Part shown: one piece after another, positions 27,001 to 36,354 of the stretch
Numbering within the stretch: position 1 is the first letter of the stretch
How the letters are laid out: every line of letters starts with the position of its first letter
DNA from: Bradysia coprophila
Lineage: Eukaryota; Arthropoda; Insecta; Diptera; Sciaridae
Direction: 5' to 3'
Assembly (NCBI RefSeq): GCF_014529535.1
Contig: NW_023503493.1
Location: 17,144,001-17,208,000, forward strand
DNA: 64,000 nucleotides
Notes under the pieces: generated by a model
Database searches by the model: none
Told to the model about the DNA's origin: nothing
Seen by the model: only the letters and a program-made list of their open reading frames with translations
Program-made: the position numbers and the translations under genes

Positions 27001-28413
27001 AAAATTTTAATTTTTTAAACAGCTACTGGAACAAACTGGCGCTCAGCTGTTACAGGCCTCATCACATTCCACTGATTATGCAAAGTAAATAGAATTTTTA
27101 ATTTTTTTTTATTTTTGTTTTCGTTTGAATTCTTTTTTTCGAATTGGGATACATTATGGTCGAAGTAGATATTTAGCAAGCACCAATATCATTCACTCAG
27201 TAGTATAATTTGACAACAGAATATAATTTTCATTGATAACATTTCATCAGACGGCAAGTGGAGCAATAAAGTTGGATTTGATTTTTCATTTTCATTTCCA
27301 TTTTAAGATTAATGGAAAGAGCTAACTCTAAAAATTGATCTCATCAATAGAAAATACAATAAAATCATTGTCCATTAAAGTTATGGTAAAGGGCTTTATG
27401 ATCATGGACAGTTCAATAATCAATAATCAATAGATGAATGACAGTTCACAGATTCATTTTTTCACAATGAAAACGGGTTGTTTCATACTTTTAATTAGAC
27501 TCAAGATAAGTTTTTACATTTCGGCTGAAAGATTCCTCTTTTCACCATTCGTGAAAATCACTTAACTCGTGGTGTGTTTAGAAACAATACTTTTTTGGAA
27601 AGTCTTTCTGCAACAATCATGGGTCAAAAATCTTGCATAGGTAAAAATTTTGGATTAAAAAATTTTTTCGGAACACTTTGTGTTTCGGTGCTAAATTTGG
27701 TGTAATTCAAAAACTGGGGACCTATTTTATGTCAACTTTTAAGAGAGAACAATAAGATTGTTCGGAGAACATTCACGAGATTTCTGCCCATGATGCAATT
27801 GTCGCTGAATGGCGATAACGTATGAGTTGATATCGCAGTTCTGAAATTTCACAAATTTTCTAGAATTGTTAAAAATTTGGAATTTTGTAGACCTTGCAGG
27901 AATTGTAGAAATTGATGGAAAAACTTCTTAAAATTTCTGAAAGTTTCCAGAATTTTCTACAATTTCTAAGTCATTCTATAAAGCAGTCCTTGATTTTTAA
28001 CTAGCCTTCCATTTCAAAAACATTACCTGCAATCAAATCCGACAAAAAAAATTGCATTTTTCATCAGTCGCAGAAACTTCACTACATTTCCATGTTTGTC
28101 CACAAATATTCATCGTGTTGAGATTTTGTAACTCATCGAAACTAATCAATATCTTTGCATCCTCTCTATTAATTTTCACAGTGTCGACGATATGACTTCC
28201 GAAGAAATCAATACAACCGTCCTTGTACGCGGTTATCGTTTCTTAGGAAGAGTGCTGCGTGCATCACTACCCATACAGGCATTAATGCTCCTTTTGCTGG
28301 GCGTTGCAGCGATGGTCCCACATGGTGAAGATTATACGTGCACATTCGGCAATAACTTTGCAAAGAGTCTGGAGCCGATGTTACACTATCAGAATGGACC
28401 ACCGCCAATTTAA
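1..28413 (+). CDS. Msp300: Msp300/nesprin-like giant KASH protein (3' part of gene)
   Basis: This is the C-terminal part of an outer-nuclear-membrane LINC protein that ties nuclei and mitochondria to actin and microtubules, best known in muscle. The gene is open at the left window edge. Exons read as 3-7592, 8276-8386, 9298-9462, 9528-16743, 16838-18282, 19486-19788, 20045-20302, 21311-24246, 24470-24508, 24660-25280, 26695-26854, 27023-27084 and 28182-28413. All have GT-AG borders with matching phases, and the total of 21138 nt is exactly 7046 codons. The first and fourth exons (about 7.6 and 7.2 kb) encode acidic, Thr/Glu/Val-rich, probably disordered sequence with several internal repeat types. 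From about 15650 onward the protein is helical and spectrin-like, with heptad spacing and conserved Trp residues. It ends in a KASH domain with a PPPI terminus. The stop at 7644-7646 lies past an AAG|GTGAAG donor and is intron read-through. The identity is strong from the KASH domain plus architecture; the spectrin-repeat count was not determined. Confidence 0.92.
222..6410 (+). repeat. Dispersed protein repeat with [19 protein letters not shown] core in Msp300
   Basis: Eight clear copies of a roughly 30-residue unit start near 222, 522, 831, 1119, 4545, 5043, 5508 and 5796, and a decayed ninth lies near 6345. The core reads YAGLPID-x-TS-x-DWM-x-VLDEPM followed by an acidic SDEED tail. It sits inside a longer unit of about 100 residues carrying a [11 protein letters not shown] segment and a [14 protein letters not shown] lead-in. 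The copies form two clusters separated by about 3.3 kb of unrelated sequence. Near identity at both DNA and protein level suggests recent unequal exchange or gene conversion. Confidence 0.9.
6720..7180 (+). other. Two copies of a small Trp/Tyr-rich module in Msp300
   Basis: Two stretches share a layout of aromatic residues followed by an AE-x-x-W helix. The first, near 6733-6830, reads [10 protein letters not shown] then FEQAEERWE. The second, near 7075-7160, reads YLALDGPFW then [11 protein letters not shown]. They are the only ordered-looking segments near the end of the giant first exon and could be a small folded repeat. No family name is offered. Confidence 0.5.
7593..8275 (+). other. 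Msp300 intron
   Basis: Intron of 683 nt with donor AAG|GTGAAG and acceptor ending TATAG. It is AT-rich with long T and A runs. Nothing else was recognised in it. Confidence 0.75.
8387..9297 (+). other. Msp300 intron
   Basis: Intron of 911 nt between a 37-codon exon (donor AAG|GTTAGT) and a 55-codon exon (acceptor TTTTCAG). No repeat family or reading frame of note was seen. Confidence 0.75.
13216..13785 (+). other. Cluster of nine Q-T motifs in Msp300 (candidate LC8 dynein light chain sites)
   Basis: Within about 190 residues the protein shows QQTSPV, VQTSPE, LQTSPE, MQTSPT, IQTTPV, MQTDAV, IQTTVV, LQTTPS and TQTSPV. Most are about 13-25 residues apart in otherwise disordered sequence; the last follows a longer gap. 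LC8-type dynein light chains bind short beta-strand motifs centred on Q-T preceded by a Thr, Val, Ile or Met. Multivalent binders carry such motifs at this kind of spacing. Two more copies (ETQTSE near 10035, SVQTLK near 10147) lie upstream. Binding is an inference from motif form and spacing. Confidence 0.55.
14304..14498 (+). repeat. 15-bp coding minisatellite (EVQQP)n
   Basis: Thirteen tandem 15-bp units with consensus GAAGTACAACAACCC encode (E-V-Q-Q-P)n inside the second giant exon of Msp300. A few units have Q-L-P or Q-Q-L variants, and the last two are degenerate. The unit length is a multiple of three, so copy-number change keeps frame. Both antisense frames are also open here, which produces spurious Cys/Thr-rich and Val-rich antisense ORFs. 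Confidence 0.95.
18283..19485 (+). other. Msp300 intron
   Basis: Intron of about 1.2 kb with donor GAG|GTGAGT and acceptor AAATAG. AT-rich; no transposon ends or conserved blocks were recognised. Confidence 0.75.
20303..21310 (+). other. Msp300 intron with a TG microsatellite
   Basis: Intron of about 1.0 kb with donor CAG|GTGAGG and acceptor TTTTCCAG. It carries a short (TG)n run near 20374-20388. Otherwise featureless. Confidence 0.75.
24470..24508 (+). other. 39-nt cassette microexon of Msp300
   Basis: The upstream exon ends AG|GTTAGT (24246) and the downstream exon starts at 24660, leaving 39 nt bounded by AACAAACAG and GTAAGT in the middle of the intron. It encodes [11 protein letters not shown] plus split codons on each side and reads through into [11 protein letters not shown]. 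Because 39 nt is 13 codons and both flanking junctions have the same phase, skipping it also keeps frame. It is therefore a good candidate for alternative splicing. Confidence 0.75.
25281..26694 (+). other. Msp300 intron with degenerate CTCCTAAA repeats
   Basis: Largest Msp300 intron in view, 1.4 kb. The stretch 25463-25625 is built from irregular repeats of a CTCCTAAA-like octamer. A G/C-richer block near 25730-25870 contains paired GGCGCCCG segments and looks like a decayed mobile element. Its family could not be named. Confidence 0.6.
27085..28181 (+). other. Msp300 last intron
   Basis: Intron of 1.1 kb before the KASH exon, with donor AA|GTAAAT and acceptor TTTTCACAG. Around 27840-27970 it is locally repetitive (TAGAATT and GAAATTT words). 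No gene or element was recognised. Confidence 0.7.
28182..28413 (+). other. KASH-domain exon
   Basis: The final exon encodes a hydrophobic helix ([15 protein letters not shown]) after a basic segment. A short perinuclear-space tail with a single Cys ends in QNGPPPI. This is the KASH signature: the PPPX terminus binds a SUN protein and the Cys can form an intermolecular disulfide. The stop codon is TAA at 28411. Confidence 0.95.
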
Positions 28414-30600
28414 AGAAAAAAAGAGAAAAAAATTTTGTCAACACACTGTAGACAATCAACTAAAAAAAAGATCAATTTATACGCGTGGAGAAGTGCCCTT
28501 TGAATTATCCGATCCCCCTTATACATGTTTACCTTGTCTAGTCCTTACATTTTAATCCTCAAATTAAGATCGAAGAGAAACAAAAATTGAGAAATTGCCT
28601 TTTGAATTGTATAAATTAAAGCGAAGAAAATTGTAAATTTTGTGTGTGTTAGGAACTTACATTTAATGTAAAAGAGAAATATTTTGTAAATAGAAGCGAA
28701 AAATAATGGAATTCCAATAACTCAAAACCAGAAAAGAGAGCAAAATGATTAAGGGATGTCCGTGACATTTGCATGTATCCGCGTGACATCCTTCAACATT
28801 ATTTATGGCTCTGTGGAAGGTAAATCCTTAAAGATTTTTTTGTATTCATTGTAGAGGTTAGCAACATAAGTCTTTCTTTTGAAAATAAAATTAAGAATCG
28901 AACGATAAAAGCAGAGCACAGTAAACACAATATCGTAAATCAGAGAATGAAAACGCAGCTAAATAACTTTTGATGATTTTATGAAAAAAACGACAGCTAT
29001 TAGTGCAGCGCTAATGCTAAGCTCATAACGAAATAGATAAACAGAAATTATTGCACACGAGAAAACTACAAACAAACCGCCACACTTAATCGAATATTAA
29101 CTGACATTTTTCTATACGTTTTTTATATTCAAAACAAAACATTTTTACGAAACGGCTTCAAGAAAACACAAACACACTCCTACCCCCAAGAGAAAACACT
29201 ATTTTATCACAACATTGCCTAAGCCTACAAAAATACGCACAAAGCAAGAACAAAACTTAAAAAATTGAGATGAAATTGAAAAAATTCGAGAAAATAAATT
29301 CAAATCGAAATTTGTTCGTCACTTTGAGGTGTAGTATCGTGGAACATGTTACCTTCGGAAGTGACAGCAAATTTCAAAGATTTTTTTTCTCTAAAAAATA
29401 AATTGTGAGCTGGGATGAACTTCCAATGATCGATTCTTTCTTTAACTCAAATTTTACTCTCGAATCTCTCATCGTTGACTAAAATTTCTGTTATTTGAAT
29501 CCATGAAATTATATTTTGTACATCTCCCGAACGCAAAATACTTTTTCATCGGCAATAGTGGACAATGAAACTGGAACGGAAACGGATTCTCTCCAAAAAA
29601 AAAATCAGTCGTTTTCCGTTTCCGGACACATTGTTCCCTTTGAGCGTGCGAATGTCTCTCCAAATTCCATCGAAAAATTTGCACATCGAAAGAATTCTTT
29701 ACGTGGAAAATAGCTCATCCCTCAGACGAAACGCCTTAACCGTAAATTAGAAAGTTCCATCAAAAAACGAATCCATAAAATGAAAATTATCAAAACTTAT
29801 GGTGCTAAAAAGTGGTATTTTTTATGTGAGAAAGAAGAAAATTCCTTCTTACCACACAAATAAATCGGTCGTTTGTTTCAATTTTTTTTTTTTATTTTGC
29901 CTCCTAATCGCCCTCCCCAAATTTGTTGTTTCGATTTATTTTTGTTCAAAATTTTGTGATTTGTTTAAGCGATAGAAATGTTAGTTTCGTAATTTTTAAT
30001 GAGTTTTATCTTTGTACATAAACTTTGTTATTAGAATTTAGGTGAGGCAACGTTCAATTTTGATTTGTCATACAATTTTCTTCTTAAAATTATGTTAATC
30101 GATGAAAATGTTTTTATTGATGAGAATTGCATTGAAAGTAACGAAAACTGCACACCTTATGAACTCAAACGACACCGAATGTGTGTTGCATAAATTATAA
30201 TATTAAGAACAATTTACGTTAATGGAAAGAAATTTTTGTTAATCGTACGATAAATTCACTTACTTTCCGAGGTAAGTCAATTTATCGTCAACAGAGAAAG
30301 AAATTTTCTTGCAAATTTTTAATCTATCAAAGTCAAACGTATTAAACGCTTAATAAAAGGGTGTGGTTATTATATCAATGAAATATAACACAATTTATTA
30401 TTATTATGTAAAGTTACTACCTACATACCTACCTACTACAACTACTTATTACGATACCACAGCAAGAAAGAAATATTAAAAAAATAAAATTGAGAAAAAA
30501 AATTTTAAAAATCGGAAGCATTTTTATTTGGAAATTCAATGTAGTCGAGAGCCGGGAGAACAAAAATGACTTCCGTTTAAAGTTAGTTTTACAGCCAAAG
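28414..30600 (+). other. Msp300 3' UTR and gene-free flank
   Basis: No coding sequence was found. The DNA is strongly A/T-rich. Candidate poly(A) signals include ATTAAA near 28613 and AATAAA at 28884-28889, with further copies to about 30350. The true 3' end of the Msp300 transcript cannot be fixed from sequence alone. Confidence 0.6.
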
Positions 30601-30615
30601 ACTTTGAAATATGTG

Positions 30616-30772
30616 ACGCATTTCGTTTCAACTGTTTTTCAGCCGGTCGACCCATACAAACATAAGTGTTTATACTTGTTTGTACAGGTAAAATAGTTGC
30701 ATACATTCGCGTGGTAGCGATTGAACCGTATCATCCGTTTTGTTTGAATCAACCAGTTGAAACGAAATGCGT
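30616..30772. mobile_element. 157-bp MITE with 19-bp terminal inverted repeats
   Basis: The left end reads ACGCATTTCGTTTCAACTG and the right end is its exact reverse complement. The interior contains CATACAAACATAAGTG and CGTGGTAGCGATTGAA, which resemble the interiors of the elements near 31525 and 39921. No coding capacity. The superfamily was not assigned because no clear target duplication was seen. Confidence 0.75.
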
Positions 30773-30829
30773 AACTCATTTCAAAATCCCAAGCTGTATG
30801 TCCCTGATTGGAATTTCGCTTTAAAAAAT

Positions 30830-31455
30830 TTTTACATGCTTTTGTTTTACCTAGAGTCGAAAGTGGCGAATTACACAACTAGGGAAAACAGGAGAAATGG
30901 TTTAGGTTTCAAAAGCATGTAAAATCCATTACAAAACTCGTGATAAAAGTTGAAAAGTCTCGTTTTCGTGTGGTTGTTGACCTCGGCCTCGCCTCGGATC
31001 AACAAAATTCACACAAAAACTCTACTTTTATCACTTGTTCTGTAAATAACTATTTCATGTGTCGGGGCCGAAAATGAGGGAGTTTCGAGATTTTTCTCGG
31101 GTTTTCGACCCCTTACATGAAAATTTTTTTGAGTATCTGTTTTGGACGATTGATTTTAGGCACTTTCGCATGTAGCCCTCACTTCGTTCGGGCTACAACT
31201 CGCGAAATTGCCTAAAAACCATCGTCCAAAACAGATACACAAATAACTATTATATGCGTCGAAAACCGTACTTTTCATGTTTCAAGCACTGCTTTCAACG
31301 CCCTCAGCATGTAAAATCCATTACATAACTCGGGATAAAAGTTGAAAAATATAGTTTTCGTGTGTTTATTGACCTAGGCCTTGAATTAACAAAATTCAAA
31401 CGAAAACTCTACTTTTCTTCCCTTTATTCCTTGTTATGTAAATAACTATTTATAT
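30830..31455. repeat. Dispersed repeat family A, copy 1
   Basis: About 600 bp that recurs in reverse orientation at 58905-59402, and as fragments near 36088-36170 and 48897-49060. Shared landmarks are GACCTCGGCCTCGCCTCGG, CATGTAAAATCCATTAC and a GGGCCGAAA...TTTTCG block. Inside it, 31132-31243 is a foldback around TATCTGTTTTGGACGAT. It has no reading frame and is probably a non-autonomous transposon. Confidence 0.7.
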
Positions 31456-31524
31456 ATCTGCAGTGGGCACTTGGTTAATTGCCACAAAGGGTTGCGGAAG
31501 CGTAGAGAGAGAAGTTTGTGAAAT

Positions 31525-31706
31525 TTACTTCAACTGATTCACTGATATAAACAAAACTGGCTATGCATGTTTATACTATTCTATCGCTACCACGAGGATG
31601 CGTGTACTGTTAAACCCCTATAAACACTCATAACCACTTTCGTTTGTATGAGTGAACCAGATGAAAATCAGCTAGAGCAAACTTAGGCTGTAAGTTGATT
31701 GCCCTT
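31525..31706. mobile_element. Foldback MITE, family B
   Basis: The ends form imperfect inverted repeats (CACTGATATAAACAAAACTG against CGTTTGTATGAGTG). The interior carries CTACCACGAGGATGCGTGTAC. It is closely related to the element at 39921-40093, which shares GGCTATGCATG and ACTCATAACCA. Non-coding. Exact ends are approximate. Confidence 0.6.
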
Positions 31707-31709
31707 TCC

Positions 31710-34310
31710 TGTAACAAATCATACATAGAAAGAAATCTGTGTACAATTTGTACATGACGGCGATTGTTCCAAGGCTTGTTCAAGAAAGCAAGTAAGTGAT
31801 CTTTTCTTTTACATAATTGATGAATAGTGAGTAACTCACTAAGATAGAAATTGTGAGAGCGGGACAGTGCGAACCAACCATAGTCGGTCAAGGTGTTTAG
31901 AGTCCAAATCCAAATTTGTATTGCTTCTATTAAGAGTCATTGCTAAGGTTCGGCGATCCGGGCTAGCTATAGCTCGCTGGATTCGTCTTTCAATTCTAGA
32001 CAATACGTATATTTTCCTTTTTTATTAATTGTGTACTCTTGGTGTAAATTGGTAAAATGCAGGCAAATGTCATAGGGTAGGGAAAACACTTTTTTAGTAT
32101 TAACTCGAGGTAGACGATTTTTTAAAAGTTGAAATGTTGTGCGAGTGTGCTCCTCTAAAAGACCTATCATTAGAGTATATAGGCACGAATCGGTACCACT
32201 GTACGTTCGAAAGTAAACAATGAAAGTATGGTCGATTTTTGCACAGTACTGCTGGCCTGCAACAGAACGTTTCCGTGAAACCGACTATGGGGTGTTGTAG
32301 CTGGACACACTCACTATCATCCCACGTAAACTAAACCTCAGAAAAATTGTGTTGCAGGCCAGGAAGTTGCACGAAGTAAAAAGTTGCCCAAATTTAACCA
32401 ATTTTTTCATAATTTCGAGTTCAACGAACGACGTTAAAGTCTGATTGTGATAAAAAATTATCCTAAAGTTATGCTATTTGCATTTAGTGATCATATCATG
32501 AGTCCAGGAACGAACAATGCCATTATTCTATACTCACTAGAGTGGTTTTTTTCCGTATGTCTGAAAATTTCAATTTCAAACCGCTAACTAGCTTATTCCA
32601 AATTTTTTTTTTTTATTTTTGGAATCATTTTAGTGGTCCGGAAAAATCATCAAAGTTTGTATGGGAATATATGAGGAAAAAAAATTTTCCATACAAACTT
32701 TGGTGATTTTTCTTGTTTTCAAATTGATTCAAGTTTTGGCGATATCACTCTTAATGGACTAATTACAAGATCGTTCGATGTCCCAGAAGTTAGGTCAAGA
32801 AAATTCTCAACTTTGAAAAAATCTTGATATCTCGAGAAAAGCTTACTCCTGTTTTCTACTGTTAATAAGGATGGAATTTCCTGTAAGTTGATATATCAAC
32901 ACTTTTGTTATGGGCACCGCCAATACCCTCTCTAGCAACCAAACTACTTTTATTAAGGTGGTGAATGAATCAAGTAGCCTTTGGAATTTAGTCAGTTAGT
33001 CAAAATGTAGAATAGTGTTTGTAGAATACAAAGAAATAATGTGTGAATTTGACACAGAGAGCCGCGAGTTTGTTTGCTAGAGAGAGTATTGGAACCGCTA
33101 TCTTGACATATCAAGATTTTGGTTATGGACATGGTTAGGCTATCTTGATATATCACCATTCTTGCCATGGGCAACTCTATCTTGATGAATTCCCTATGGG
33201 TGAACAAATCGGTTTTTCCATAAATTTCGTAAAAGTATGAATTTCTTGTGGAAATCCCACCTATTAGAATCTTAGTGAGAATCCAATTAGAATGAATTGG
33301 AATGGTTCAAATTGCAGCTTTTAAAGTGAGATATAAAATCAAGCATAAATTTTTCAGATATTCTGTTTACACTTTAGTTCTACAGAATAATAATCTACAT
33401 CAATTAAAAATAAATTATTTTTACCGCACACGGTCTAATCACGTGTCTACGAAATCACGTGACTACCTAACAGATTGCTTTTGACTCTTTTGACTAATAC
33501 AATATAATTCGGATCTTTCAAAATGTTTTTCTATAGCGGTGCCCACAGCGAAAATATATCCTGATAGCGATGTCTGTAGCCTAAATTTTGATAATACCAA
33601 CATAGTGATGCAAATAGCCAAAATCTTGATGCATCAAGATAGCGATGGTGGAAAAATTTCGATTGGAAATCGAAAAAAAATTAACAGAAAGTCCTCAGAA
33701 TAAAAATTTTGATTGGAAAACAAAGAAAGTTTTGATTGGAAAGAGAAGAAAGAAAGAACGGAAAGGCCAAAGTAGAAAAAATTCGTTTGGAAATCGAAGA
33801 TTTTGTCTATGTTTGCTAAAATGAGCTTCATTTGTTTGAACAATAAATGGTTGAAATTTAAAAAAGCCCTGCCGGGACTTCGCTCGACTAAAGCAAAAGG
33901 CCCTTCGGGTATTTTAGTGAACCTCGGTGACCTTTCTGCATCTCCGCACCCATGCGATTGGCTTATTTAGCAACACAACTATATCTGCAACTAAGCTTGA
34001 AGCCTACACTTTACAATGATACCAAACATGCGAGATATTATTGCCAAATGGTACGTAAAGGAATTTTGCAACGTAAAAAGCTTGAAAAATATTATATCAT
34101 GCAGCACGATTTAAGGGAGAATTGCTGGAATGAGAAAACAGTCAAACACAAAGACGCGAAGGATTTTTTTTTTATTTTTTTTTTTTTATTTTAGAAAATA
34201 GCTGAATGAATAACGTAAAATTAGTTAATAAAGAAAAAGTAAATAACAAAAGAAAATTAGCAAATAAAAGGAATTTATGATAGCCCTGGATGCGTGGATC
34301 CAGCTGATGC
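31710..34310. other. Gene-free interval with small foldbacks
   Basis: No gene could be supported. Three inverted repeats are visible: 32250-32365 (arms around CTGGCCTGCAACA), 32644-32713 (arms AATCATCAAAGTTTGTATGG) and 32921-33092 (arms around ACCCTCTCTAGCAACCAAAC). Between about 33000 and 33640 there are degenerate words related to CTTGATATATCA. From 33640 to 33800 there are TTTGATTGGAAA repeats. Confidence 0.6.
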
Positions 34311-35024
34311 TTATTGCAACGACATTGAGACAATTTGTTCCGCAATAAATTCATTCGATTCGTTGACATTGATGTCGACCACTTTATACTGTTTTGTTTT
34401 TGGCGGTGGTAAGGTGATTTTCGCAATCGTTTCATTCGCTGATGTGATGTTGACGTCACAAATATTTGCTTCCGTTGTATTGTTGATTTGTAACAAGGAG
34501 CACAATGCTTTGACATCCGGTCGATGATTCGACGTGGTAAACAGTCGCACTGCTTGCGCATTCATAATCAGTTTATTATCAACTGAAGCCAAAAAGTCAG
34601 TCAGTTTCTTTGTTTCCTGCTCGGCATTTTCACGGTCGCTGATTTCTGTAGCAGATATGATTAGCACGTCAACCTTACACGTGCGATTTTCTTGAAGAAA
34701 CAAGCGAAGCTTTTCAATTGCTGGCCCAATCTTAGTTGCTCCTCCACTCTTCAAATTAAATTTGCTGAGATCGGTGATTTGTACACCATTAAGAGCGGTT
34801 TGCTCTCCGAAAGTAATTAATTGCACAAATCCATACCATCTGTTCACTTTTGGTTCGACCAATGGCAAAATTTCTTTCACTAACCGTTCTCCTGCAGCCA
34901 ACGAATAATCGAGAACCACTATTAAGTCAGCAACGTAGGCACCATTGACAGACGCATTTCGCGCTACAATGTGTTCGTTTTCATTAATCGAATATACGTG
35001 AAACTCATTTTCATTTTGGTTGAT
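34311..35024 (-). pseudogene. Orphan von Willebrand factor A-like reading frame lacking a start
   Basis: An uninterrupted frame of about 237 codons runs from a TAG acceptor-like site (exon start 35024) to a stop at 34311. The product looks like one vWA domain. A hydrophobic strand plus a metal-site motif (LIVVLDYSLAAG) is followed by a GGAT-x-I-GPAI segment and a VLIISATEISD strand. The metal site is degraded: the usual D-x-S-x-S reads D-Y-S-L-A, and the Asp expected in the VLIISAT strand is missing. No in-frame ATG exists, and no upstream exon of the required phase was found before the palindromic DNA at 35.5 kb. It could be a truncated copy, a stranded 3' exon or a pseudogene. Intact length argues for recent origin or selection. 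Function unknown. Confidence 0.5.
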
Positions 35025-35521
35025 CTACATTGCTGCCTTGAACTCTGCAAATTGTTTATGTACCGCCCAATTTCCAGCTTACAGTTTATTTGAAATGTTT
35101 GGATTAGTTGGAATAGTTTAATATTTAGTTCGAGCAAAATGAAAATTATTGCATTAAGTATGAACAAGATGCTTGCTGAACAATAAATTGTTAAAGTTTC
35201 AGAAGTGCGTTATCGCTACAAAAATGCAGAGACAAGAGCACAAGAGAACAATGTCTAAAAACGACTCGCAAACACACATATATGATATAAGGGCGTCGAT
35301 TCTCATGCGTTCGTAACTTGGCATAAGTACTTTTAAAATTTTGTAGACTGTTTTGGTCAGAGCTAGAAGTACCTCAATTCGCGACAATTTTCACGTCAAC
35401 AACCTGATTTTTCTCCGATGAAATACATTTTTACAATATCGTTAAAAACCACGATCAGAATTTTCAAGAGAGGCCTCCCCGATGCGGAAGTCATTTTTTT
35501 ATAAATAAAGAATTGGCACAC

Positions 35522-35820
35522 TTCTAATAGTGGACCTGCTTAGGCTAAAAAAAGGGCTTAATCGTGCATCTTAGAAAATCGTTGTAACGATGATTGTAGG
35601 TTGTTCCATATCAATTCCTGATTCTGATGTGGGGCCAAGACGGCAGCTCAATGGTTCTTAAAAAAAGGGACATAACGGCCGCTCACCAGAGAACCATTGA
35701 GCTGCCGTCTTGGCCCCACATCAGTTTAGAATCAGAAATCGATACGGAACAATCTACAATCATCGTTATAACGATTTTCTAAGACGCACGATTTTTTGCC
35801 TAAGCAACCCACTATTAGAG
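35522..35820. repeat. 299-bp near-perfect palindrome (foldback element)
   Basis: The two arms are long imperfect inverted copies of each other with outer ends CTAATAGTGG...GCTTAGGC. The inner arms read GGGGCCAAGACGGCAGCTCA and its reverse complement around a spacer of roughly 30 bp near 35670. No reading frame. Target duplications were not recognisable. Confidence 0.85.
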
Positions 35821-36024
35821 GTAGACAGTTGATTCTTCGCACAATAGATCATTGTCAATGTCGTTTGAGATGTCAAATGAGCTGTCATTTTCACAAAGCT
35901 AACCACAATGTTACAAAAATTTATATAGATCTTTCATTGTTTGAGGTTAGCTTTGTGAAATTGACAACTCATTTGACACCATTTTGAGAGAAGAAACCGT
36001 TATTTGACACTGATCTATACCTCT
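35817..36024. repeat. Second palindromic element abutting the first
   Basis: Outer ends AGAGGTA...TACCTCT and inner arms around GTCATTTTCACAAAGCTAAC with its inverted copy form another foldback of about 208 bp. It shares its left boundary with the right end of the preceding palindrome. It lies about 330 bp upstream of the zinc-finger start codon at 36355. Confidence 0.8.
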
Positions 36025-36354
36025 ATGATTCAAAAGATTTAGTTTACATGAAAAGTAGTATCAAGTAACTACAATGAACTTGACGTATCTGTAGTGGACG
36101 GTATATTTTAGGCAATTTCGCGAGTTGTAGTCCGAACCCCGAACGAAGTGGTACATATGTACCTGGGTCGTACATTCATTGGATTTTTTGTTCTGTACGA
36201 GTTCAACACTGAAACACTGTTCAAATAATGAAAATCGCTAGAGTCACGGATGTCACTCATGTCAACATCATATTCTAAAATGTAAACAAACAAACATTTG
36301 TTTGGAGTTGTTGCTATTTTCAAAAAAAAGTGATATTTTTCACGTTATTTTTCA

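Noticed and set aside
33640-33800. TTTGATTGGAAA tandem array as a possible regulatory element
   Set aside because: Copies are irregular and A/T-rich with no spacing pattern, so simple-sequence drift is sufficient.
34964-35167. Hydrophobic ORF as a signal-peptide exon of the vWA-like frame
   Set aside because: It has no ATG, and its possible donor (T|GTAAGC) is in a phase that cannot join the vWA frame, whose only usable acceptor is phase 0.
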